Assembly: GCA_028683385.1 (NCBI GenBank)
Contig: JAQUIJ010000002.1
Span: 434,001 to 498,000 of the forward strand
Length of the DNA: 64,000 nucleotides
DNA from: Prolixibacteraceae bacterium
Lineage (GTDB): Bacteria > Bacteroidota > Bacteroidia > Bacteroidales > Prolixibacteraceae
Reading direction: 5' to 3'
The translations under genes were made by a program, and so were the position numbers. The notes under the pieces are model-generated. The model saw nothing but the letters and a program-made list of their open reading frames with translations. It ran no database searches and was not told where the DNA came from. The number at the start of each line of letters is the position of its first letter. Position 1 is the stretch's first letter. Of the stretch, positions 55,010-62,403 are shown piece by piece.

Positions 55010-56107
55010 TTAATTCTTGTTAACAAGGGTTTCATTAAAATTCAAACCGAATCGGGTAGCTAAATCCTTTAAATCAGCAACGACTTGCTCGTGTAAAGGT
55101 ATTCCATTTTTCTGACGTTCGGCGGTTAATTCGCGTTCGGGGTCACCGGGAATGAGAACGCGCTCTTGTCCGGTCGATGGTTCTGCGTTTCTGAAAGTTT
55201 CGATCCAGTTATCCATGTCTTTTTTAAATTCTTCTGCCGATCTGAAAGCGTCAATTCGGATGGCGCCCAGGAAATGCCCTATTCCTTTTCCAACTTGATT
55301 AGCCGGTGGGTCAAGGAAACTCACAAATGGTGGAACCCATGGACCATAATTGGCGCCTGATAACACCGCAGAAAAAATGTCGACCATGGCGCCCAGGCAA
55401 TAACCTTTATGTCCGCCGTGTTCACGGTCGCCACCGAGCGGAAGCATCGATCCTCCTTTTTTAAGCGAATATGCATCGGTGGTTGGATTGCCATCTTTAT
55501 CCTGAGTCCATCCCAGAGGTGCATCCAGTCCTTTGCGCTGTAAAACTTCTAATTTCCCATTGGCGACGGTAGTTGTCGCCATATCGATAACAAAGGGTGG
55601 CTGATTCAATGCAGGGATTGCTACTGCAATCGGATTCGTTCCCAGAAACCGACTTTTTGAAAAAGTAGGCGAAACAAGTGGGCTGGCATTTGTCATTGAA
55701 ATACCAATCATATCTTTTTCAAGAGCCATCATGGCATGGTATCCGGCAATTCCGTAATGATTCGAATTTTGAACGGCAACCCAGCCAGTCCCGGCTATTT
55801 TTGCTTTTTCGATAGCAATTTTCATGGCATGCGGAGCGGTAACCAAACCCAGACCCAAATCACCGTCCAATACCGCTGTGCTTGGCGTCTCGTGTATGAT
55901 TTTCATTTCTGGCGTTGCGTTCAACCGTTTAAGTTCCCAGAGGCGAACGTAACCACTCAGGCGGGCAACTCCGTGTGAATCCACACCACGTAAATCCGCC
56001 TGATTCAAACAGTCAGCAGCAATTTTTGCTTGATCCAATGGGCATCCCATTTGCACGAACACCTGTATTGTATATTCTTTTAAATATTCTGAATTGAAAA
56101 TGATCAT
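55010..56107 (-). CDS. Malate/L-lactate dehydrogenase family oxidoreductase (Ldh type)
   Basis: 365 residues from the ATG at 56107; an ATG at 56176 in the same frame adds 23 residues not expected in the family. Family marks: DLRGVDSHGVARLSGYV, VLDGDLGLGLV, VQNSNHYGIAGYHAM, SPTFSKSRFLGTNPIAVAIP and GHKGYCLGAMVDI. These enzymes reduce 2-oxoacids or act on ureidoglycolate with NAD(P)H and are unrelated to classical LDH. The exact substrate is not readable. Confidence 0.9.
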   Translation of the reverse strand: MIIFNSEYLKEYTIQVFVQMGCPLDQAKIAADCLNQADLRGVDSHGVARLSGYVRLWELKRLNATPEMKIIHETPSTAVLDGDLGLGLVTAPHAMKIAIEKAKIAGTGWVAVQNSNHYGIAGYHAMMALEKDMIGISMTNASPLVSPTFSKSRFLGTNPIAVAIPALNQPPFVIDMATTTVANGKLEVLQRKGLDAPLGWTQDKDGNPTTDAYSLKKGGSMLPLGGDREHGGHKGYCLGAMVDIFSAVLSGANYGPWVPPFVSFLDPPANQVGKGIGHFLGAIRIDAFRSAEEFKKDMDNWIETFRNAEPSTGQERVLIPGDPERELTAERQKNGIPLHEQVVADLKDLATRFGLNFNETLVNKN

Positions 56108-56211
56108 TTTAAAGTCTTTATGGCCAAGATTATCAGCCGGATAATTGGTCCTTGAGAATGTGCTATCAGCAAACATTCTGTTTAGGCCTGAAATATAAAT
56201 TAAGGGACAGA

Positions 56212-56973
56212 TTACTTTCGGTTAAAATCTCTTGCAGAAGCCTGATCAACAGGCATGATCAACAAATCGTCGATGTTAACGTGTGCAGGCCTTGACAACA
56301 CGAATAAAATTGTTTCGGCAATGTCTTTTCCTGACAGTGGCGTAAATCCTTTGTAAACCTGATTTGCTCTTTCCTGATCTCCTCTGAAACGAACCAATGA
56401 AAATTCGGTATCGACAGCTCCCGGAGCAATAGTTGTCACTTTAATTCCGAAGGGCATCAGTTCAATCCGCATCGATTTCGAAATGGCAGCAACGGCATGT
56501 TTTGTTCCGCAGTATACCGATCCATTGGGATACGACTCTTTACCCGCAATGGAAGTAATATTAATAATATGACCAGTTCTTCTTTCAACCATCCACGGCG
56601 AAACAATTCTGGTGGTGTACAGAAGTCCTTTGACGTTGGTATCGATCATTGCTTCCCAATCATCTACATCAGCCGAATTAACTGGAGCTAGTCCTGCTGC
56701 CAGCCCGGCATTGTTAATTAATAAATCAATTGCTCTCCATTCTTCCGGAATACTGTTTAAAGCTGCTTCAGTTTCAGCTTTTACCCTGATATCAAAATTT
56801 AATGGAAGGATTTTGCATCCGAATTCTGACTCTAGTTGATTTTTCAGGACAGTTAGCCGCTCATTTCTTCGTCCGGTGAGTATTAGGTTGTAATTATTTT
56901 GAGCAAGTAATAAAGCTGTTTCATAGCCGATACCTGCTGTGGCACCGGTGATTAAAGCTATTTTCTGATTCAT
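56212..56973 (-). CDS. Short-chain dehydrogenase/reductase (YdfG-like)
   Basis: 253 residues. Cofactor motif TGATAGIGYETA, then NNAGLAAG, the catalytic Ser in IINITSIAGKES and YCGTK (YxxxK). The closing segment FVLSRPAHVNIDDLLIMP is typical of the YdfG/3-hydroxy-acid dehydrogenase branch. It oxidises 3-hydroxy acids or similar with NADP+. Single gene, upstream of the Ldh gene on the same strand. Confidence 0.93.
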   Translation of the reverse strand: MNQKIALITGATAGIGYETALLLAQNNYNLILTGRRNERLTVLKNQLESEFGCKILPLNFDIRVKAETEAALNSIPEEWRAIDLLINNAGLAAGLAPVNSADVDDWEAMIDTNVKGLLYTTRIVSPWMVERRTGHIINITSIAGKESYPNGSVYCGTKHAVAAISKSMRIELMPFGIKVTTIAPGAVDTEFSLVRFRGDQERANQVYKGFTPLSGKDIAETILFVLSRPAHVNIDDLLIMPVDQASARDFNRK

Positions 56974-57045
56974 TGATGAATAGGGTTTTAATGAGGCCTA
57001 AAATTAAAAATTCTGCAAAACTTATGGAATAACAAACTACTTAAT

Positions 57046-57053
57046 TATTTTTG
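57046..57053 (+). promoter_or_regulatory. Candidate -7 promoter box for the AIRS-like gene
   Basis: TATTTTTG matches TAnnTTTG 30 bases before the ATG; no -33 TTG is visible. Confidence 0.35.
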
Positions 57054-57082
57054 TTTCTGCATTTAAAGCTAAAAGAAACATC

Positions 57083-58120
57083 ATGATCGAACAAAATAAC
57101 GAAACTCAGGAATTTGCAATCGACCAATTGCCCGAGGAACAAGACATTCAGGATATCGTGTTTAACCTGATGGTTGACCCAAATCTGGCACCGATTAACT
57201 ATTTCAATGATTTTACCGAAGAAGCAATTGATGTTTCCTCCATGTCAAACGATGAAAATGACGAAACAGGTATGTTTTGTTCTGAAAATGGACAAATGAT
57301 GGCTATTTCTACTCATGCATTGCACCATCATCTCGATGCTGATCCACAACAGGCAACTGAAATTCTCATTGCCCGGGCTGTGCGAAAAATGATTTGTTTT
57401 GGAGCTATACCTGAAGCCATAAGTTCATTTTTATATCACATCAATATTGGCGATCCGAACGGACAGTTTATTGCTGCAGGAGCTAAAAAAGGTCTTGAAA
57501 ATGCGTCTAAGAAATTTGGTATTAAGCTTACCGACCGGAAAATTAGATTTGATTATTTCTCAGCGCACGGTCCGGTTTATCCAACGATCATCATTTCAAT
57601 CATGGCTTCAATTCCTGATAAGGATAAGCTGGTAACTCATAGTTTCAAGAATAAAGGCAATAATTTATTCATGATTGGTAAGTCGTATGATGATGTGAAT
57701 TCGTCGGAATACCTGGAGTTTTACCATGAAATTTCGGATTCGTCGCTTCCTGCTTTTGATCTGGATACTGAAGTGAAACTTCATGATATTATGAAAATGC
57801 TTATTGAGGCAGGTTATATAACTTCGGCTAATCCTGTAAGCAAAGGTGGATTGTTCTTTACCCTTTTGCGTGCCGGAATGCCTCTGGAACTTGGATTTGA
57901 TATTACCACAGATGCTGAAGTCCGGAGAGATGCTTTTCTTTTTGGTGAAGCGATGGGCCGTATTGTCGTCGGAGTTGATCCAAAGAAAGTTGATGAGTTC
58001 GTTGATTTTATGTGTAGCCTCAAAGTCCCATTCTTTGCATTGGGTCATGTTACCAAAGGTGAAATCAGAATTGATGATGAGTCGTTTGGGTATATTGATA
58101 AAATGATTCCGGCAAACTAA
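57083..58120 (+). CDS. PurL/AIR-synthase-related protein (stand-alone)
   Basis: 345 residues. The first half has the AIRS N-domain trace (STHALHHHLDADPQQATEIL, then KMICFGAIPEAISSFLYHI), and the second half matches the C-terminal AIRS/PurL domain (NPVSKGGLFFTLLRAGMPLE, LFGEAMGRIVVGVDPKK, PFFALGHVTKGEI). Full PurL is about twice this length or longer and carries more domains, so this is a single AIRS unit, not PurL itself. The ATP-site residues look altered; catalysis is unproven. It could be a degenerate paralogue with a regulatory role. Confidence 0.72.
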   Translation: MIEQNNETQEFAIDQLPEEQDIQDIVFNLMVDPNLAPINYFNDFTEEAIDVSSMSNDENDETGMFCSENGQMMAISTHALHHHLDADPQQATEILIARAVRKMICFGAIPEAISSFLYHINIGDPNGQFIAAGAKKGLENASKKFGIKLTDRKIRFDYFSAHGPVYPTIIISIMASIPDKDKLVTHSFKNKGNNLFMIGKSYDDVNSSEYLEFYHEISDSSLPAFDLDTEVKLHDIMKMLIEAGYITSANPVSKGGLFFTLLRAGMPLELGFDITTDAEVRRDAFLFGEAMGRIVVGVDPKKVDEFVDFMCSLKVPFFALGHVTKGEIRIDDESFGYIDKMIPAN

Positions 58121-58161
58121 GTGAAGGTTATATCGTGTTTCGTGTTTCAAGTTTCGTGTTT

Positions 58162-58266
58162 TCCCGCAACCCGTAACGTTTTAAACAGAACACTGTTTCA
58201 TGATGCTGAATAACTGCTCCTTGTAACTCGTATCCCGCAACCCGTAACGTTTTAAACAGAACACTG
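58162..58266. repeat. 34-bp direct repeat pair upstream of ubiE
   Basis: Two exact 34-base copies start tcccgcaacccgtaacgttt (58162-58195 and 58233-58266), 71 bases apart start to start. They lie between the AIRS-like gene and ubiE. Confidence 0.85.
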
Positions 58267-58286
58267 CGACTGAACACTATAAATGT

Positions 58287-59009
58287 ATGCAAGTAATCCC
58301 GTATAAAGACTCCGACCACCAAAAGAAACAGCAGGTAGAGCAAATGTTTGATAATATTGCTCCGAAATACGATTTCTTAAATCATTTTCTTTCGCTTGGC
58401 ATCGATAAGCTTTGGCGAAAAAAGGCGATTCGCATTCTTTCGGCCTATAAATCCGATGTTTTGCTTGATGTGGCTACCGGAACTGGCGATTTTGCCGTTG
58501 CTGCTTCAAAGCTAAAACCTTCAAAAATAATTGGGTTCGATCTTTCGGAACAGATGCTGAATGTGGGTCGGACAAAGGTGAAACGCCTGGGTCTCGATCA
58601 GGTCATCGAATTTCAGAAGGGCGATTCAGAAGCAATGCCGTTCGCGGATGAACAATTTGATGCGATAACTGTCGCATTTGGCGTTCGTAATTTCGAGAAT
58701 CTTGAAAACGGGCTCAAAGAGTTTGTTCGGGTTTTAAAGTCTGATGGTGTGGTAATTATTCTTGAATTCTCGAAACCGAAGTATTTCCCGATGAAGCAAT
58801 TGTATTCATTTTATTTCTTCGGAATATTGCCATTGATCGGGAGAATGGTCTCCAAAGACAGTTCGGCTTACTCCTATTTGCCTGAATCTGTAATGGCTTT
58901 CCCAGATGATCAGAAGTTCTTGTCGATATTGCAAAAAGTTGGGTTCTCAAGAACAAGCCAGAAAAGGCTTAGTTTTGGAATTGCAACGATTTACATCGCT
59001 CAAAAATAA
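58287..59009 (+). CDS. ubiE: Demethylmenaquinone methyltransferase (UbiE/MenG)
   Basis: 240 residues. Start block MFDNIAPKYDFLNHFLSLGI, SAM-binding DVATGTGDFAVAA, GDSEAMPFADEQFDAITVAF, GVVIILEFSKP and late SYLPESVMAFPDDQKF match MenG/UbiE. It methylates demethylmenaquinone to menaquinone, the last step of quinone synthesis in Bacteroidota. Its next neighbour is porT, 40 bases away, a conserved pairing in this phylum. Confidence 0.94.
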   Translation: MQVIPYKDSDHQKKQQVEQMFDNIAPKYDFLNHFLSLGIDKLWRKKAIRILSAYKSDVLLDVATGTGDFAVAASKLKPSKIIGFDLSEQMLNVGRTKVKRLGLDQVIEFQKGDSEAMPFADEQFDAITVAFGVRNFENLENGLKEFVRVLKSDGVVIILEFSKPKYFPMKQLYSFYFFGILPLIGRMVSKDSSAYSYLPESVMAFPDDQKFLSILQKVGFSRTSQKRLSFGIATIYIAQK

Positions 59010-59029
59010 ATCACCATGCAATAATTTAG

Positions 59030-59037
59030 TAATTTTG
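59030..59037 (+). promoter_or_regulatory. Candidate -7 promoter box for porT
   Basis: TAATTTTG matches TAnnTTTG 13 bases before the ATG; the -33 element is not obvious. Confidence 0.3.
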
Positions 59038-59049
59038 TGGTTTCTTTGA

Positions 59050-59835
59050 ATGATAGATAACCGTTTTCTTGTGAAGAGATTTTTCTATATCCTGATTTTT
59101 TTGTTTGTTGGATTTACAGCTACAGCTCAGAGACTCTTATTAAAGAACCTGACAACCTTTGATGATAAACGGATACATTTCGGTTTTACCTTGGGTGTTA
59201 ATACGATTGATTTCGGGTTTTCGCATTATAACTTCGTTTCAGATAATCCGAAGTTCTTGTTATCTACGAATAGTATCGACACGCAGTATAAAACAACTAA
59301 AACCAAAGTGAGAGCCGATATCTCAACTTTAACACCAGGCTTCACGGTTGGAATTGTTACCAATCTTCGGTTATCCGAAAGTTTCGATCTAAGGTTCTTG
59401 CCTGGTATGTCATTTGGCGAGCGGAAATTGGTCTATAATATCCCAATTGTCGATATATCTGGTGAGACTACTAATCCAGCTTTTTATTCCATCAAATCAA
59501 CTTTTCTTGACTTCCCTTTGTTGTTGAAATACAAATCAAGAAAGATGAATAACCAAAGGCCCTATTTAATTGCAGGCGGAGCTTACCGTATCGATATCTC
59601 AAAAAGTGGATCAGAAGACCTGGTAAGGTTAAAACCTCTAAGTTCGTATCTTGAAGCCGGTGTCGGCTGGGATAGCTATCTGCAGTTTTTCAGGCTTTCA
59701 ACCGAGTTGAAGTTTAGTTTTGGCTTGAATAATGTTCTGGATACTGGTCCAAAGGAAACCCAGGCACAGGTTTATACCAATGCTTTTTCAAAATTATCAT
59801 CCAATATCTTCACCCTTAGTTTTCATTTCGAATAG
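59050..59835 (+). CDS. porT: PorT-like T9SS outer-membrane beta-barrel protein
   Basis: 261 residues with a signal peptide (about 1-26, ...GFTATAQ). Family marks are FDDKRIHFGFTLGVNTIDF near the start and a barrel of about eight strands with a final aromatic residue (TLSFHFE). The pairing with ubiE supports PorT, an outer-membrane component needed for type IX secretion. The giant Ig protein at 44297 would be a client of that system. Other small barrel families remain possible. Confidence 0.8.
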   Translation: MIDNRFLVKRFFYILIFLFVGFTATAQRLLLKNLTTFDDKRIHFGFTLGVNTIDFGFSHYNFVSDNPKFLLSTNSIDTQYKTTKTKVRADISTLTPGFTVGIVTNLRLSESFDLRFLPGMSFGERKLVYNIPIVDISGETTNPAFYSIKSTFLDFPLLLKYKSRKMNNQRPYLIAGGAYRIDISKSGSEDLVRLKPLSSYLEAGVGWDSYLQFFRLSTELKFSFGLNNVLDTGPKETQAQVYTNAFSKLSSNIFTLSFHFE

Positions 59836-59928
59836 TTTTGAAATGAGCATGACTCGCAATCTGAATCTTGATGATAGTCCAATATCATGCGAGTTCCATG
59901 TGACAAATAAAAAACAAATTATATACGA

Positions 59929-61488
59929 ATGAAACAGGAAATTAATATCTCGGTTTCGCCCAAACAGGCATCTTCTGAAGAGTTTTACAAACCCATTTTA
60001 GCTGAAAAACTTCATGTTGATGAAAGTCGGATTCAACTGGTAAATGTAAAGCGGAGGTCGATTGATGCACGTCAACGGGTAATTCGTATCAATTTGAGCG
60101 CTGACGTATATTTGGATGAACTTCCGGTAGAAGAAAAAATCGAATTTAAATACGATCTGGTTGATCAGAAACCTTCTGTAATCATTGTTGGCGCTGGGCC
60201 TGCCGGACTTTTTGCCGCCTTGCGCCTGATTGAACTGGGTTTTAAACCACTTATTTTCGAGCGTGGCAAGAATGTCAGCGACCGTAAACGCGACATCGCC
60301 AAGATTCATCGCGAACATTTGGTCGATCCCGATTCGAATTATGGATTTGGAGAGGGTGGGGCCGGAACATTCTCAGATGGAAAACTCTATAGCCGATCCA
60401 AGAAACGAGGCAATATCAGGCGCGTTTTGGAGATCTTTTACGCCAGCGGCGCGCTTCCCGAGATTCTGATTGATGCGCATCCGCATATTGGTACCAATAT
60501 GTTGCCCGGAATAATCACCAGTATCAGGAATAAAATTATTGAGGCCGGAGGTGAAATTCATTTCAACAGCCGTGTGGCCGATCTGCTTGTTGAAAACGAC
60601 AGATGCACCGGAATTATGCTTGCTGATTCGACAATTGTTGAAGCAGAAGCGGTTATTCTTGCTACCGGACATTCGGCCCGCGAAATCTACGAATTGTTAT
60701 ACGAAAGAGGTATTTCCATTGAGGCGAAGTCCTTCGCAGTTGGAGTTCGCGCAGAACACCCTCAAACGTTGATTGATTCGATTCAATACAATCAGCCAGT
60801 TCGTGGACCATATTTGCCACCGGCAACTTATTCGTTTGTTGAACAGGTCGATGGGAGAGGAGTTTATTCGTTTTGCATGTGTCCCGGTGGAATCATGGTA
60901 CCGGCAGCAACCGCGCCCGGTGAAATGGTTATTAACGGCATGTCGCCGACCCAACGGAATACACGGTTTGCCAATTCAGGAATGGTTGTTGAAATCAGGC
61001 CTGAAGATTTGAACGAATTCAGGCATTTGGGCGTATTTGCCGGATTGGAGTTTCAGCGGAATATCGAACGTTTATGCTTTTCGCTGAATGGAAAAACACA
61101 ATATGCGCCTGCTCAGCGAATGGCAGATTTTGTTGACAACCGCTTTTCTCAGGATTTACCTGAAACTTCGTATCATCCCGGATTGGTTTCGGTGCAGCTT
61201 CACGATAAATTGCCCAAACGAATACGGACAAGACTTCAGGAAGCATTTAAACTGATCGACAAAAAAGCTCATGGCTATTTGACCAACGAAGCCATTATTG
61301 TAGGAGTTGAATCGCGTACATCCTCGCCAATCCGGATTCCCAGGAAAGAGGACACTTTTGAACATGTTAAAGTTGCCGGACTTTATCCGTGTGGCGAAGG
61401 TGCCGGATATGCAGGTGGTATCGTTTCGTCGGCAATGGATGGCGAACGCTGCGCCGAAGCTTTTGCCGAGAATTTTTCTCGAAAATAA
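59929..61488 (+). CDS. FAD-dependent dehydrogenase (COG2509-like)
   Basis: 519 residues. An N-terminal module of ~85 residues precedes the Rossmann FAD motif VIIVGAGPAGLFAALRLIEL (about 84-103). Further blocks are YGFGEGGAGTFSDGKLYSRS, VILATGHSARE, GVRAEHPQ and the late PCGEGAGYAGGIVSSAMDG. The family is a widely conserved, poorly characterised FAD oxidoreductase; role and substrate are unknown. Single gene after porT; the gap to trmH carries palindromic repeats. Confidence 0.88.
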   Translation: MKQEINISVSPKQASSEEFYKPILAEKLHVDESRIQLVNVKRRSIDARQRVIRINLSADVYLDELPVEEKIEFKYDLVDQKPSVIIVGAGPAGLFAALRLIELGFKPLIFERGKNVSDRKRDIAKIHREHLVDPDSNYGFGEGGAGTFSDGKLYSRSKKRGNIRRVLEIFYASGALPEILIDAHPHIGTNMLPGIITSIRNKIIEAGGEIHFNSRVADLLVENDRCTGIMLADSTIVEAEAVILATGHSAREIYELLYERGISIEAKSFAVGVRAEHPQTLIDSIQYNQPVRGPYLPPATYSFVEQVDGRGVYSFCMCPGGIMVPAATAPGEMVINGMSPTQRNTRFANSGMVVEIRPEDLNEFRHLGVFAGLEFQRNIERLCFSLNGKTQYAPAQRMADFVDNRFSQDLPETSYHPGLVSVQLHDKLPKRIRTRLQEAFKLIDKKAHGYLTNEAIIVGVESRTSSPIRIPRKEDTFEHVKVAGLYPCGEGAGYAGGIVSSAMDGERCAEAFAENFSRK

Positions 61489-61503
61489 TTTTGAATTGGG
61501 TGG

Positions 61504-61545
61504 CGCGATTTCCAATCGCGGTAAATCGGAGATTGAAAATCTCCG
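61504..61545. repeat. Two palindromic repeats between convergent genes
   Basis: Hairpins cgcgatt-tcc-aatcgcg (61504-61520) and cggagatt-gaa-aatctccg (61527-61545) lie back to back four bases before the trmH stop codon. They resemble other intergenic palindromes of Bacteroidota and may terminate both genes. Confidence 0.75.
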
Positions 61546-61548
61546 CAC

Positions 61549-62310
61549 CTATCTCCTCCGGAATTCGCTACAGCAGATTGATGCCGCAATGGCCACATTC
61601 AACGATTCTGCTTTATTGGGGTTGGTTGAAAATGTTGGTATTGAAATTCTTCTGGTTACCAATCTGCTTGTTGATTCTGATATTCCGTTGCCCTCGTTTC
61701 CTAAAACAACGATTCCATTCTTGGTCAGCGGTTCGGTATAGATGTTATTTCCATCCATAAATGTTCCGTAAATTGGGATCTGGTTTTTTGAAGCTTTCAG
61801 CAGAAAGCTTTCGAGGTTGGTATAGTTTGTTTTTATCCTGAAAATGGCGCCCATGCTGGCCTGAACAACTTTCGGATTAAATACATCAACCGTATTTTCA
61901 GAACAAATCACCGTATTGATGCCAAACCAGTCTGCAATCCGGAGAATGGTGCCTAAATTCCCCGGATCCTGAATAAAATCGAGAGCCAGGCAAAGATCAG
62001 TGTTTAAATTCAGTTCCGGAGTATTCAGTTCTGGTTGCATAACAATGGCCAATGCCTCCTGTGGATTTTGAAGTAAACTGGCTTTTTGAATCGAATCTCT
62101 GTCGGCTTCAATTAGCTCTTTTGCTTTCGATCGTATTTCGGGATGTTGATTGGCAAACTGAGCCGTGCACACCAAAGTCTCAATTTGGTATTCCGAACGA
62201 AGTGCTTCTTCAACCATTTTGTTTCCTTCGACTAAAAAAAAACCGGATTCGTCCCTTTCTTTCTTCCGGTTTAGCGACTGTATCAGTTTAATTTTGTTCT
62301 TGCTCAACAT
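61549..62310 (-). CDS. TrmH/SpoU family RNA methyltransferase
   Basis: 253 residues. An N-terminal substrate-binding domain (ESGFFLVEGNKMVEEAL) is followed by the SPOUT core: DFIQDPGNLGTILRIADWFG, VVQASMGAIFRI and VLGNEGNGISE (knot motifs). It would 2'-O-methylate tRNA or rRNA ribose; the target nucleoside is not determined. It diverges from tamL, an arrangement common in Bacteroidota. Confidence 0.93.
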   Translation of the reverse strand: MLSKNKIKLIQSLNRKKERDESGFFLVEGNKMVEEALRSEYQIETLVCTAQFANQHPEIRSKAKELIEADRDSIQKASLLQNPQEALAIVMQPELNTPELNLNTDLCLALDFIQDPGNLGTILRIADWFGINTVICSENTVDVFNPKVVQASMGAIFRIKTNYTNLESFLLKASKNQIPIYGTFMDGNNIYTEPLTKNGIVVLGNEGNGISESTSRLVTRRISIPTFSTNPNKAESLNVAIAASICCSEFRRR

Positions 62311-62359
62311 ATTTTTCGGTTCTTCGTTCTAAAATGTAAAAATAAAAGGTCTGGAAGAC

Positions 62360-62388
62360 TTGCGAACCGAAAGCTCTGTTTATTTTTG
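62360..62388 (+). promoter_or_regulatory. Candidate promoter for tamL
   Basis: TTG at 62360-62362, an 18-base spacer and TATTTTTG at 62381-62388 fit the Bacteroidota promoter; the ATG lies 16 bases beyond. Confidence 0.5.
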
Positions 62389-62403
62389 TAAAAACATCAG
62401 ATC

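Noticed and set aside
58162-58266. CRISPR array
   Set aside because: Only two repeat copies with one 37-base spacer, and no cas genes nearby; an interspersed duplication is more likely.
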